Positions 37,350 through 51,072 of a DNA stretch of 64,000 bases are shown here, piece by piece (within the stretch, counting starts at the first letter, position 1; every line of letters starts with the position of its first letter). This DNA is from Taudactylus pleione (taxonomy: Eukaryota; Chordata; Amphibia; Anura; Myobatrachidae), in NCBI GenBank assembly GCA_031769625.1, contig JAUIMM010002343.1, forward strand, positions 1-64,000. Direction: 5' to 3'. A program made the translations under genes and the position numbers. A model generated the notes under the pieces. It saw only the letters and a program-made list of their open reading frames with translations, searched no databases and was not told the DNA's origin.

Positions 37350-39086
37350 AGAAATATATTTACCCGTATGAAAATTTACGTAAGCCCCGGACCTTAAAAA
37401 TCGGCCCAAAATTTTTTTTTTCAAAAATCCCCAAATTCTGCTTAAAACTTTTGATACAACTTAAAAAAGATTTGCTGCGGTGACAGAAGTTGATTTTGGT
37501 GCTTAATTTTGACTCAACTCACCAGAAATATATTTACCCATATGAAAATTTACGTAAGCCCCGGACCTTAAAAATCGGCCAGAAATTTTTTTTTTCAAAA
37601 ATCCCCAAATTCTGCTTAAAACTTTTGATACAACTTAAAAAAGATTTGCTGCGGTGACAGAAGTTGATTTTGGTGCTTAATTTTGATACAACTCACCAGA
37701 AATATATTTACCCGTATGAAAATTTACGTAAGCCCCGGACCTTAAAAATCGGCCCAAAATTTTTTTTTTCAAAAATCTCCAAATTCTGCTTAAAACTTTT
37801 GATACAACTTAAAAAAGATTTGCTGCGGTGACAGAAGTTGATTTTGGTGCTTAATTTTGACACAACTCACCAGAAATATATTTACCCGTATGAAAATTTA
37901 CGTAAGCCCCGGACCTTAAAAATCGGCCCAAAATTTTTTTTTCCAAAAATCTCCAAATTCTGCTTAAAACTTTTGATACAACTTAAAAAAGATTTGCTGC
38001 GGTGACAGAAGTTGATTTTGGTGCTTAATTTTGACACAACTCACCAGAAATATATTTACCCGTATGAAAATTTATGTAAGCCCCGGACCTTAAAAATCGG
38101 CCAAAATTTTTTATTTCAAAAATCCCCAAATTCTGCTTAAAAATTTTGATACAACTTAAAAAAGATTTGCTGCGGTGACAGAAGTTGATTTTGGTGCTTA
38201 ATTTTGACACAACTCACCAGAAATATATTTACCCGTATGAAAATTTACGTAAGCCCCGGATCTTAAAAATCAGCCAAAATTTTTTTTTTCAAAAAACCCC
38301 AAATTCTGCTTAAAACTTTTGATACAACTTAAAAAAGATTTGCTGCGGTGACAGAAGTTGATTTTGGTGCTTAATTTTGACACAACTCACCAGAAATATA
38401 TTTACCCGTATGAAAATTTACGTAAGCCCCGAACCTTAAAAATCGTCCAAAAATTTTTTTTTTCAAAAATCCCCAAATTCTGCTTAAAACTTTTGATACA
38501 ACTTAAAAAAGATTTGCTGCGGTGACAGAAGTTGATTTTGGTGCTTAATTTTGATACAACTCACCAGAAATATATTTACCCGTATGAAAATTTACGTAAG
38601 CCCCGGACCTTAAAAATTGGCCCAAAATTTTTTATTTCAAAAATCCCCAAATTCTGCTTAAAACTTTTGATACAACTTAAAAAAGATTTGCTGCGGTGAC
38701 AGAAGTTGATTTTGGTGCTTAATTTTGACACAACTCACCAGAAATATATTTACCCGTATGAAAATTTACGTAAGCAACGGACCTTAAAAATCAGGCCCAA
38801 ATATTTTATTTCAAAAATCCCCAAATTCTGCTTAAAACTTTTGATACAACTTAAAAAAGATTTGCTGCGGTGACAGAAGTTGATTTTGGTGCTTAATTTT
38901 GACACAACTCACCAGAAATATATTTACCCGTATGAAAATTTACGTAAGCCCCGGACCTTAAAAATCGGCCTAAAATTTTTTTTTTCAAAAATCCCCAAAT
39001 TGTGCTTAAAACTTTTGATACAACTTAAAAAAGATTTGCTGCATTGACAGAAGTTGATTTTGGTGCTTAATTTTGACACAACTCAT
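37003..39086. repeat. Paralogue of 9213-11296 (about 12 monomers)
   Basis: A constant offset of 27,790 bases links G, F, G, K, gG (AAAATCTCC), G, F' (ATGTAAG), D, CGTCC, ATTGGCCC, GCAACGG/CAGGCCC with AAATATTTTATTT, and a TTGTGC/GCATTG monomer. Small differences include CCGAACC at 38431 and CGGCCTA here against CGGCCCC near 11176. Outside this span the two neighbourhoods differ (K at 8691 against cag at 36481). Confidence 0.85.
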
Positions 39087-39782
39087 CAGAAAAATATTTA
39101 CCCGTATGAAAATTTACGTAAGCCCCGGACCTTAAAAATCGGCCCAAAATTTTTTTTTTCAAAAATCCCCAAATTCTGCTTAAAACTTTTGATACAACTT
39201 AAAAAAGATTTGCTGCGGTGACAGAAGTTGATTTTGGTGCTTAATTTTGACACAACTCACCAGAAATATATTTACCCGTATGAAAATTTACGTAAGCCCC
39301 GGACCTTAAAAATCGGCCCAAAATTTTTTTTTTCAAAAATCCCCAAATTCTGCTTAAAACTTTTGATACAACTTAAAAAAGATTTGCTGCGGTGACAGAA
39401 GTTGATTTTGGTGCTTAATTTTGACACAACTCACCAGAAATATATTTACCCGTATGAAAATTTACGTAAGCCCCGGACCTTAAAAATCGGCCAAAATTTT
39501 TTATTTCAAAAATCCCCAAATTCTGCTTAAAACTTTTGATACAACTTAAAAAAGATTTGCTGCGGTGACAGAAGTTGATTTTGGTGCTTAATTTTGACTC
39601 AACTCACCAGAAATATATTTACCCATATGAAAATTTACGTAAGCCCCGGACCTTAAAAATCGGCCAGAAATTTTTTTTTTCAAAAATCCCCAAATTCTGC
39701 TTAAAACTTTTGATACAACTTAAAAAAGATTTGCTGCGGTGACAGAAGTTGATTTTGGTGCTTAATTTTGATACAACTCACC
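39087..39782. repeat. Four linking monomers
   Basis: The order is CATCAG/G, G, F (with AAAACTTTTG and a GACTC end), K. They join the paralogous block to the 521-bp doublet. Nothing other than satellite sequence is present. Confidence 0.75.
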
Positions 39783-40303
39783 AGAAATATATTTACCCGT
39801 ATGAAAATTTACGTAAGCCCCGGACCTTAAAAATCGGCCCAAAATTTTTTTTTCCAAAAATCTCCAAATTCTGCTTAAAACTTTTGATACAACTTAAAAA
39901 AGATTTGCTGCGGTGACAGAAGTTGATTTTGGTGCTTAATTTTGACACAACTCACCAGAAATATATTTACCTGTATGAAAATTTACGTAAGCCCCGGACC
40001 TTAAAAATCGGCCCAAAATTTTTTTTTTCAAAAATCCCCAAATTCTGCTTAAAACTTTTGATACAACTTAAAAAAGATTTGCTGCGGTGACAGAAGTTGA
40101 TTTTGGTGCTTAATTTTGACACAACTCACCAGAAATATATTTACCCGTATGAAAATTTACGTAAGCCCCGGATCTTAAAAATCAGCCAAAATTTTTTTTT
40201 TCAAAAAACCCCAAATTCTGCTTAAAACTTTTGATACAACTTAAAAAAGATTTGCTGCGGTGACAGAAGTTGATTTTGGTGCTTAATTTTGATACAACTC
40301 ACC
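39783..40303. repeat. 3-monomer tandem doublet, copy 1 (521 bp)
   Basis: Three monomers: gG with AAAATCTCC, G with ACCTGTATG, and D with GGATCTT, CAGCC and AAAAAACCCC. The same three follow directly. Copy 1 has TTTTCC in the T tract of the first monomer where copy 2 has an uninterrupted tract. Confidence 0.88.
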
Positions 40304-40824
40304 AGAAATATATTTACCCGTATGAAAATTTACGTAAGCCCCGGACCTTAAAAATCGGCCCAAAATTTTTTTTTTCAAAAATCTCCAAATTCTGCTTAAA
40401 ACTTTTGATACAACTTAAAAAAGATTTGCTGCGGTGACAGAAGTTGATTTTGGTGCTTAATTTTGACACAACTCACCAGAAATATATTTACCTGTATGAA
40501 AATTTACGTAAGCCCCGGACCTTAAAAATCGGCCCAAAATTTTTTTTTTCAAAAATCCCCAAATTCTGCTTAAAACTTTTGATACAACTTAAAAAAGATT
40601 TGCTGCGGTGACAGAAGTTGATTTTGGTGCTTAATTTTGACACAACTCACCAGAAATATATTTACCCGTATGAAAATTTACGTAAGCCCCGGATCTTAAA
40701 AATCAGCCAAAATTTTTTTTTTCAAAAAACCCCAAATTCTGCTTAAAACTTTTGATACAACTTAAAAAAGATTTGCTGCGGTGACAGAAGTTGATTTTGG
40801 TGCTTAATTTTGACACAACTCACC
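40304..40824. repeat. 3-monomer tandem doublet, copy 2 (521 bp)
   Basis: Repeats 39783-40303 in the same order. The shared rare ACCTGTATG variant (near 39970 and 40491) and the D monomers at 40131 and 40652 fix the period at 521 bases. This is the shortest clear multi-monomer duplication in the window. Confidence 0.88.
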
Positions 40825-43800
40825 AGAAATATATTTACCCGTATGAAAATTTACGTAAGCCCCGGCCCTTAAAAATCGTCCAAAAATTTTTTTTTTCAAA
40901 AATCCCCAAATTCTGCTTAAAACTTTTGATACAACTTAAAAAAGATTTGCTGCGGTGACAGAAGTTGATTTTGGTGCTTAATTTTGACACAACTCACCAG
41001 AAATATATTTACCCGTATGAAAATTTACGTAAGCCCCGGACCTTAAAAATCGGCCAAAATTTTTTATTTCAAAAATCCCCAAATTCTGCTTAAAACTTTT
41101 GATACAACTTAAAAAAGATTTGCTGCGGTGACAGAAGTTGATTTTGGTGCTTAATGTTCACTCAACTCACCAGAAATATATTTACCCATATGAAAATTTA
41201 CGTAAGCCCCGGACCTTAAAAATCGGCCAGAAATTTTTTTTTTCAAAAATCCCCAAATTCTGCTTAAAACTTTTGATACAACTTAAAAAAGATTTGCTGC
41301 GGTGACAGAAGTTGATTTTGGTGCTTAATTTTGACACAACTCACCAGAAATATATTTACCCGTATGAAAATTTACGTAAGCCCCGGACCTTAAAAATCGG
41401 CCAAAATTTTTTATTTCAAAAATCCCCAAATTCTGCTTAAAAATTTTGATACAACTTAAAAAAGATTTGCTGCGGTGACAGAAGTTGATTTTGGTGCTTA
41501 ATTTTGACACAACTCACCAGAAATATATTTACCCGTATGAAAATTTACGTAAGCCCCGGACCTTAAAAATCGGCCCAAAATTTTTTTTTTCAAAAATCCC
41601 CAAATTCTGCTTAAAACTTTTGATACAACTTAAAAAAGATTTGCTGCGGTGACAGAAGTTGATTTTGGTGCTTAATTTTGACTCAACTCACCAGAAATAT
41701 ATTTACCCATATGAAAATTTACGTAAGCCCCGGACCTTAAAAATCGGCCAGAAATTTTTTTTTTCAAAAATCCCCAAATTCTGCTTAAAACTTTTGATAC
41801 AACTTAAAAAAGATTTGCTGCGGTGACAGAAGTTGATTTTGGTGCTTAATTTTGATACAACTCACCAGAAATATATTTACCCGTATGAAAATTTACGTAA
41901 GCCCCGGACCTTAAAAATCGGCCCAAAATTTTTTTTTTCAAAAATCTCCAAATTCTGCTTAAAACTTTTGATACAACTTAAAAAAGATTTGCTGCGGTGA
42001 CAGAAGTTGATTTTGGTGCTTAATTTTGACACAACTCACCAGAAATATATTTACCCGTATGAAAATTTACGTAAGCCCCGGACCTTAAAAATCGGCCCAA
42101 AATTTTTTTTTTCAAAAATCCCCAAATTCTGCTTAAAACTTTTGATACAACTTAAAAAAGATTTGCTGCGGTGACAGAAGTTGATTTTGGTGCTTAATTT
42201 TGACACAACTCACCAGAAATATATTTACCCGTATGAAAATTTATGTAAGCCCCGGACCTTAAAAATCGGCCAAAATTTTTTATTTCAAAAATCCCCAAAT
42301 TCTGCTTAAAAATTTTGATACAACTTAAAAAAGATTTGCTGCGGTGACAGAAGTTGATTTTGGTGCTTAATTTTGACACAACTCACCAGAAATATATTTA
42401 CCCGTATGAAAATTTACGTAAGCCCCGGATCTTAAAAATCAGCCAAAATTTTTTTTTTCAAAAAACCCCAAATTCTGCTTAAAACTTTTGATACAACTTA
42501 AAAAAGATTTGCTGCGGTGACAGAAGTTGATTTTGGTGCTTAATTTTGACACAACTCACCAGAAATATATTTACCCGTATGAAAATTTACGTAAGCCACG
42601 GACCTTAAAAATCAGGCCCAAATTTTTTATTTCAAAAATCCCCAAATTCTGCTTAAAACTTTTGATACAACTTAAAAAAGATTTGCTGCGGTGACAGAAG
42701 TTGATTTTGGTGCTTAATTTTGACACAACTCACCAGAAATATATTTACCCGTATGAAAATTTACATAAGCCCCGGACCTTAAAAATCGGCCTAAAATTTT
42801 TTTTTTCAAAAATCCCCAAATTGTGCTTAAAACTTTTGATACAACTTAAAAAAGATTTGCTGCATTGACAGAAGTTGATTTTGGTGCTTAATTTTGACAC
42901 AACTCATCAGAAAAATATTTACCCGTATGAAAATTTACGTAAGCCCCGGACCTTAAAAATCGGCCCAAAATTTTTTTTTTCAAAAATCCCCAAATTCTGC
43001 TTAAAACTTTTGATACAACTTAAAAAAGATTTGCTGCGGTGACAGAAGTTGATTTTGGTGCTTAATTTTGACACAACTCACCAGAAATATATTTACCCGT
43101 ATGAAAATTTACGTAAGCCCCGGACCTTAAAAATCGGCCCAAAATTTTTTTTTTCAAAAATCCCCAAATTCTGCTTAAAACTTTTGATACAACTTAAAAA
43201 AGATTTGCTGCGGTGACAGAAGTTGATTTTGGTGCTTAATTTTGACACAACTCACCAGAAATATATTTACCCGTATGAAAATTTACGTAAGCCCCGGACC
43301 TTAAAAATCGGCCAAAATTTTTTATTTCAAAAATCCCCAAATTCTGCTTAAAAATTTTGATACAACTTAAAAAAGATTTGCTGCGGTGACAGAAGTTGAT
43401 TTTGGTGCTTAATTTTGACACAACTCACCAGAAATATATTTACCCGTATGAAAATTTACGTAAGCCCCGGACCTTAAAAATCGGCCCAAAATTTTTTTTT
43501 TCAAAAATCCCCAAATTCTGCTTAAAACTTTTGATACAACTTAAAAAAGATTTGCTGCGGTGACAGAAGTTGATTTTGGTGCTTAATTTTGACTCAACTC
43601 GCCAGAAATATATTTACCCATATGAAAATTTACGTAAGCCCCGGACCTTAAAAATCGGCCAGAAATTTTTTTTTTCAAAAATCCCCAAATTCTGCTTAAA
43701 ACTTTTGATACAACTTAAAAAAGATTTGCTGCGGTGACAGAAGTTGATTTTGGTGCTTAATTTTGACACAACTCACCAGAAATATATTTACCCGTATGAA

Positions 43801-44818
43801 AATTTACGTAAGCCCCGTACCTTAAAAATCGGCCAAAATTTTTTATTTCAAAAATCCCCAAATTCTGCTTAAAAATTTTGATACAACTTAAAAAAGATTT
43901 GCTGCGGTGACAGAAGTTGATTTTGGTGCTTAATTTTGACTCAACTCACCAGAAATATATTTACCCATATGAAAATTTACGTAAGCCCCGGACCTTAAAA
44001 ATCGGCCAGAAATTTTTTTTTTCAAAAATCCCCAAATTCTGCTTAAAACTTTTGATACAACTTAAAAAAGATTTGCTGTGGTGACAGAAGTTGATTTTGG
44101 TGCTTAATTTTGATACAACTCACCAGAAATATATTTACCCGTATGAAAATTTACGTAAGCCCCGGACCTTAAAAATCGGCCCCAAATTTTTTTTTTGAAA
44201 TATCCCCAAATTCTGCTTAAAACTTTTGATACAACTTAAAAAAGATTTGCTGCGGTGACAGAAGTTGATTTTGGTGCTTAATTTTGACACAACTCACCAG
44301 AAATATATTTACCCGTATGAAAATTTACGTAAGCCCCGGACCTTAAAAATCGGCCAAAATTTTTTTTTTTAAAAATCCCCAAATTCTGCTTAAAACTTTT
44401 GATACAACTTAAAAAAGATTTGCTGCGGTGACAGAAGTTGATTTTGGTGCTTAATTTTGACACAACTCACCAGAAATATATTTACCCGTATGAAAATTTA
44501 CGTAAACCCCGGACCTTAAAAATCGGCCAAAATTTTTTATTTCAAAAATCCCCAAATTCTGCTTAAAAATTTTGATACAACTTAAAAAAGATTTGCTGCG
44601 GTGACAGAAGTTGATTTTGGTGCTTAATTTTGACACAACTCACCAGAAATATATTTACCCGTATGAAAATTTACGTAAGCCCCGGACCTTAAAAATCGGC
44701 CCAAAATTTTTTTTTTCAAAAATCCCCAAATTCTGCTTAAAACTTTTGATACAACTTAAAAAAGATTTGCTGCGGTGACAGAAGTTGATTTTGGTGCTTA
44801 ATTTTGACTCAACTCACC
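40825..44818. repeat. Mosaic block of about 23 monomers
   Basis: It opens with CGTCC (CCGGCCCTT variant) and an F monomer ending in a unique TTAATGTTCACTC near 41153. Then K, F, G, K, gG, G, F', D (41173-42562) parallels the 9-10 kb and 37-38 kb segments, followed by cag, CGGCCTA, CATCAG/G, G, F, G, K. From 43778 the order changes to F (CCCCGTACC), K (GCTGTGG), CGGCCCC/GAAATAT, a T12 F variant, F (GTAAACCCC), G. The repeated K (GCTGTGG) then CGGCCCC/GAAATAT pair at 43951 and 44819 indicates a 5-monomer period here. Confidence 0.75.
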
Positions 44819-46900
44819 AGAAATATATTTACCCATATGAAAATTTACGTAAGCCCCGGACCTTAAAAATCGGCCAGAAATTTTTTTTTTCAAAAATCCC
44901 CAAATTCTGCTTAAAACTTTTGATACAACTTAAAAAAGATTTGCTGTGGTGACAGAAGTTGATTTTGGTGCTTAATTTTGATACAACTCACCAGAAATAT
45001 ATTTACCCGTATGAAAATTTACGTAAGCCCCGGACCTTAAAAATCGGCCCCAAATTTTTTTTTTGAAATATCCCCAAATTCTGCTTAAAACTTTTGATAC
45101 AACTTAAAAAAGATTTGCTGCGGTGACAGAAGTTGATTTTGGTGCTTAATTTTGACACAACTCACCAGAAATATATTTACCCGTATGAAAATTTACGTAA
45201 GCCCCGGACCTTAAAAATCGGCCAAAATTTTTTATTTCAAAAATCCCCAAATTCTGCTTAAAAATTTTGATACAACTTAGAAAAGATTTGCTGCGGTGAC
45301 AGAAGTTGATTTTGGTGCTTAATTTTGACACAACTCACCAGAAATATATTTACCCGTATGAAAATTTACGTAAGCCCCGGACCTTAAAAATCGGCCAAAA
45401 ATTTTTTTTTTCAAAAATCCCCAAATTCTGCTTAAAACTTTTGATACAACTTAAAAAAGATTTGCTGCGGTGACAGAAGTTGATTTTGGTGCTTAATTTT
45501 GACTCAACTCACCAGAAATATATTTACCCATATGAAAATTTACGTAAGCCCCGGACCTTAAAAATCGGCCAGAAATTTTTTTTTTCAAAAATCCCCAAAT
45601 TCTGCTTAAAACTTTTGATACAACTTAAAAAAGATTTGCTGCGGTGACAGAAGTTGATTTTGGTGCTTAATTTTGATACAACTCACCAGAAATATATTTA
45701 CCCGTATGAAAATTTACGTAAGCCCCGGACCTTAAAAATCGGCCCAAAATTTTTTTTTTCAAAAATCCCCAAATTCTGCTTAAAACTTTTGATACAACTT
45801 AAAAAAGATTTGCAGCGGTGACAGAAGTTGATTTTGGTGCTTAATTTTGATACAACTCACCAGAAATATATTTACCCGTATGAAAAATTACGTAAGCCGG
45901 ACCTTAAAAATCGGCCCCAAATTTTTTTTTTCAAAAATCCCCAAATTCTGCTTAAAACTTTTGATACAACTTAAAAAAGATTTGTTGCGGTGACAGAAGT
46001 TGATTTTGGTGCTTAATTTTGATACAACTCACCAGAAATATATTTACCCGTATGAAAATTTACGTAAGCCCCGGACCTTAAAAAACGGCCCCAAATTTTT
46101 TTTTTCAAAAATCCCCATATTCTGCTTAAAACTTTTGATACAACTTAAAAAAGATTTGCTGCGGTGACAGAAGTTGATTTTGGTGCTTAATTTTGACACA
46201 ACTCACCAGAAATATATTTACCCGTATGAAAATTTACGTAAGCCCCGGACCTTAAAAATCAGGCCCAAATTTTTTATTTCAAAAATCCCCAAATTCTGCT
46301 TAAAACTTTTGATACAACTTAAAAAAGATTTGCTGCGGTGACAGAAGTTGATTTTGGTGCTTAATTTTGACACAACTCACCAGAAATATATTTACCCGTA
46401 TGAAAATTTACGTAAGCCCCGGACCTTAAAAATCGGCCAAAATTTTTTTTTAAAAAAATTCCCAAATTCTGCTTAAAACTTTTGATACAACTTAAAAAAG
46501 ATTTGCTGCGGTGACAGAAGTTGATTTTGGTGCTTAATTTTGGTACAACTCACCAGAAATATATTACCCGTATGAAAATTTACGTAAGCCCCGGACCTTA
46601 AAAAATGGCCCCGAATTTTTTTTTTCAAAAATCCCCAAATTCTGCTTAAAACTTTTGATACAACTTAAAAAAGATTTGCTGCGGTGACAGAAGTTGATTT
46701 TGGTGCTTAATTATGACACAACTCACCAGAAATATATTTACCCATATGAAAATTTACGTAAGCCCCGGACCTTAAAAATCGGCCAAAAATTTTTATTTCA
46801 AAAATCCCCAAATTCTGCTTAAAAATTTTGATACAACTTAAAAAAGATTTGCTGCGGTGACAGAAGTTGATTTTGGTGCTTAATTTTGACTCAACTCACC
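44819..46900. repeat. 12-monomer HOR, copy 1 (~2.08 kb)
   Basis: The order is K (GCTGTGG), CGGCCCC/GAAATAT, F with CTTAGAAAAG, CGGCCAAAAA, K, gG with GCAGCGG, CGGCCCC with GTTGCGG, AAACGGCCCC with CCCATATTC, cag, CGGCCAAAA/AATTCCC ending in TTTGGTAC, ATTACCC/AAAATGGCCCC, CATATG/CGGCCAAAAA. The CGGCCCC/GTTGCGG monomer has lost two C (GTAAGCCGGACC near 45891), which shifts the offset to copy 2 from 2,083 to 2,085. Confidence 0.82.
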
Positions 46901-48466
46901 AGAAATATATTTACCCATATGAAAATTTACGTAAGCCCCGGACCTTAAAAATCGGCCAGAAATTTTTTTTTTCAAAAATCCCCAAATTCTGCTTAAAACT
47001 TTTGATACAACTTAAAAAAGATTTGCTGCGGTGACAGAAGTTGATTTTGGTGCTTAATTTTGATACAACTCACCAGAAATATATTTACCCGTATGAAAAT
47101 TTACGTAAGCCCCGGACCTTAAAAATCGGCCCCAAAATTTTTTTTTTGAAATATCCCCAAATTCTGCTTAAAACTTTTGATACAACTTAAAAAAGATTTG
47201 CTGCGGTGACAGAAGTTGATTTTGGTGCTTAATTTTGACACAACTCACCAGAAATATATTTACCCGTATGAAAATTTACGTAAGCCCCGGACCTTAAAAA
47301 TCGGCCAAAATTTTTTATTTCAAAAATCCCCAAATTCTGCTTAAAAATTTTGATACAACTTAGAAAAGATTTGCTGCGGTGACAGAAGTTGATTTTGGTG
47401 CTTAATTTTGACACAACTCACCAGAAATATATTTACCCGTATGAAAATTTACGTAAGCCCCGGACCTTAAAAATCGGCCAAAAATTTTTTTTTTCAAAAA
47501 TCCCCAAATTCTGCTTAAAACTTTTGATACAACTTAAAAAAGATTTGCTGCGGTGACAGAAGTTGATTTTGGTGCTTAATTTTGACTCAACTCACCAGAA
47601 ATATATTTACCCATATGAAAATTTACGTAAGCCCCGGACCTTAAAAATCGGCCAGAAATTTTTTTTTTCAAAAATCCCCAAATTCTGCTTAAAACTTTTG
47701 ATACAACTTAAAAAAGATTTGCTGCGGTGACAGAAGTTGATTTTGGTGCTTAATTTTGATACAACTCACCAGAAATATATTTACCCGTATGAAAATTTAC
47801 GTAAGCCCCGGACCTTAAAAATCGGCCCAAAATTTTTTTTTTCAAAAATCCCCAAATTCTGCTTAAAACTTTTGATACAACTTAAAAAAGATTTGCAGCG
47901 GTGACAGAAGTTGATTTTGGTGCTTAATTTTGATACAACTCACCAGAAATATATTTACCCGTATGAAAATTTACGTAAGCCCCGGACCTTAAAAATCGGC
48001 CCCAAATTTTTTTTTTCAAAAATCCCCAAATTCTGCTTAAAACTTTTGATACAACTTAAAAAAGATTTGTTGCGGTGACAGAAGTTGATTTTGGTGCTTA
48101 ATTTTGATACAACTCACCAGAAATATATTTACCCGTATGAAAATTTACGTAAGCCCCGGACCTTAAAAAACGGCCCCAAATTTTTTTTTTCAAAAATCCC
48201 CATATTCTGCTTAAAACTTTTGATACAACTTAAAAAAGATTTGCTGCGGTGACAGAAGTTGATTTTGGTGCTTAATTTTGACACAACTCACCAGAAATAT
48301 ATTTACCCGTATGAAAATTTACGTAAGCCCCGGACCTTAAAAATCAGGCCCAAATTTTTTATTTCAAAAATCCCCAAATTCTGCTTAAAACTTTTGATAC
48401 AACTTAAAAAAGATTTGCTGCGGTGACAGAAGTTGATTTTGGTGCTTAATTTTGACACAACTCACC
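46901..48466. repeat. 12-monomer HOR, copy 2 (first 9 monomers)
   Basis: Nine monomers repeat 44819 onward in order: K, CGGCCCC/GAAATAT, F with CTTAGAAAAG, CGGCCAAAAA, K, gG with GCAGCGG, GTTGCGG, CCCATATTC, cag. An extra CATATG/CGGCCTA monomer with AAAATCTCC and TTGTGC (near 48467) is then inserted before the TTTGGTAC and ATTACCC monomers resume at about 48640. Copy 2 is therefore one monomer longer and broken there. Confidence 0.8.
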
Positions 48467-51072
48467 AGAAATATATTTACCCATATGAAAATTTACGTAA
48501 GCCCCGGACCTTAAAAATCGGCCTAAAATTTTTTTTTTTAAAAATCTCCAAATTGTGCTTAAAACTTTTGATACAACTTAAAAAAGATTTGCTGCGGTGA
48601 CAGAAGTTGATTTTGGTGCTTAATTTTGACACAACTCACCAGAAATATATTTACCCATATGAAAATTTACGTAAGCCCCGGACCTTAAAAATCGGCCAAA
48701 ATTTTTTTTTTCAAAAATTCCCAAATTCTGCTTAAAACTTTTGATACAACTTAAAAAAGATTTGCTGCGGTGACAGAAGTTGATTTTGGTGCTTAATTTT
48801 GGTACAACTCACCAGAAATATATTACCCGTATGAAAATTTACGTAAGCCCCGGACCTTAAAAAATGGCCCCGAATTTTTTTTTTCAAAAATCCCCAAATT
48901 CTGCTTAAAACTTTTGATACAACTTAAAAAAGATTTGCTGCGGTGACAGAAGTTGATTTTGGTGCTTAATTTTGACACAACTCACCAGAAATATATTTAC
49001 CCATATGAAAATTTACGTAAGCCCCGGACCTTAAAAATCAGCCAAAATTTTTTTTTTCAAAAATCCCCAAATTCTGCTTAAAACTTTTGATACAACTTAA
49101 AAAAAATTTGCTGCGGTGACAGAAGTTGATTTTGGTGCTTCATTTTGACACAACTCATCAGAAAAATATTTACCCGTATGAAAATTTACGTAAGCCACGG
49201 ACCTTAAAAATCGGGCAAAAATTTTTTTTTTCAAAAATCCCCAAATTCTGCTTAAAGCTTTTGATACAACTTAAAAAAGATTTGCTGCGGTGACAGAAGT
49301 TGATTTTGGTGCTTAATTTTGATACAACTCACCAGAAATATATTTACCCGTATGAAAATTTACGTAAGCCCCGGACCTTAAAAATCGGCCCAAAATTTTT
49401 TTTTTCAAAAATCCCCAAATTCTGCTTAAAACTTTTGATACAACTTAAAAAAGATTTGCTGCGGTGACAGAAGTTGATTTTGGTGCTTAATTTTGACACA
49501 ACTCACCAGAAATATATTTACCCATATGAAAATTTAAGTAAGCCACGGACCTTAAAAATCAGGCCCAAATTTTTTTTTTCAAAAATCCCCAAATTGTGCT
49601 TAAAACTTTTGATACAACTTAAAAAAGATTTGCTGCGGTGACAGAAGTTGATTTTGGTGCTTAATTTTGACACAACTCACCAGAAATATATTTACCCGTA
49701 TGAAAATTTACGTAAGCCCCGGACCTTAAAAATCGGCCTAAAATTTTTTTTTTCAAAAATCCCCAAATTGTGCTTAAAACTTTTGATACAACTTAAAAAA
49801 GATTTGCTGCATTGACAGAAGTTGATTTTGGTGCTTAATTTTGACACAACTCATCAGAAAAATATTTACCCGTATGAAAATTTACGTAAGCCCCGGACCT
49901 TAAAAATCGGCCCCAAATTTTTTTTTTCAAAAATCCCCAAATTGTGCTTAAAACTTTTGATACAACTTAAAAAAGATTTGCTGCATTGACAGAAGTTGAT
50001 TTTGGTGCTTAATTTTGACACAACTCATCAGAAAAATATTTACCCGTATGAAAATTTACGTAAGCCCCGGACCTTAAAAATCGGCCCAAAATTTTTTTTT
50101 TCAAAAATCCCCAAATTCTGCTTAAAACTTTTGATACAACTTAAAAAAGATTTGCTGCGGTGACAGAAGTTGATTTTGGTGCTTAATTTTGACACAACTC
50201 ACCAGAAATATATTTACCCGTATGAAAATTTACGTAAGCCCCGGACCTTAAAAATCGGCCCAAAATTTTTTTTTTCAAAAATCCCCAAATTCTGCTTAAA
50301 ACTTTTGATACAACTTAAAAAAGATTTGCTGCGGTGACAGAAGTTGATTTTGGTGCTTAATTTTGACACAACTCACCAGAAATATATTTACCCATATGAA
50401 AATTTACGTAAGCCCCGGACCTTAAAAATCGGCCAAAATTTTTTATTTCAAAAATCCCCAAATTCTGCTTAAAACTTTTGATACAACTTAAAAAAGATTT
50501 GCTGCGGTGACAGAAGTTGATTTTGGTGCTTAATTTTGACACAACTCACCAGAAATATATTTACCCGTATGAAAATTTACGTAAGCCCTGGACCTTAAAA
50601 ATCGGCCCAAAATTTTTTTTTTCAAAAATCCCCAAATTCTGCTTAAAACTTTTGATACAACTTAAAAAAGATTTGCTGCGGTGACAGAAGTTGATTTTGG
50701 TGCTTAATTTTGACTCAACTCACCAGAAATATATTTACCCATATGAAAATTTACGTAAGCCCCGGACCTTAAAAATCGGCCAGAAATTTTTTTTTTCAAA
50801 AATCCCCAAATTCTGCTTAAAACTTTTGATACAACTTAAAAAAGATTTGCTGCGGTGACAGAAGTTGATTTTGGTGCTTAATTTTGACACAACTCACCAG
50901 AAATATATTTACACGTATGAAAATTTACGTAAGCCCCAGACCTTAAAAATCGGCCCAACATTTTTTTTTTCAAAAATCTCCAAATTCTGCTTAAAACTTT
51001 TGATACAACTTAAAAAAGATTTGCTGCGGTGACAGAAGTTGATTTTGGTGCTTAATTTTGACACAACTCACC
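48467..51072. repeat. Mosaic block of about 15 monomers
   Basis: The order is CGGCCTA, AATTCCC/TTTGGTAC, ATTACCC/AAAATGGCCCC, CAGCC ending in CTTCATT, CATCAG/CGGGC with AAAGCTTTTG, gG, cag (AAGTAAGCCACGG), CGGCCTA with GCATTG, two consecutive CATCAG monomers, G, F (CATATG), G (CCCTGGACC), K, and an ACACGTATG/CCCAGACC monomer. Several types match 'a' monomers 1, 2 and 7-10, with others missing, so this looks like a scrambled 'a' unit. Confidence 0.75.
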
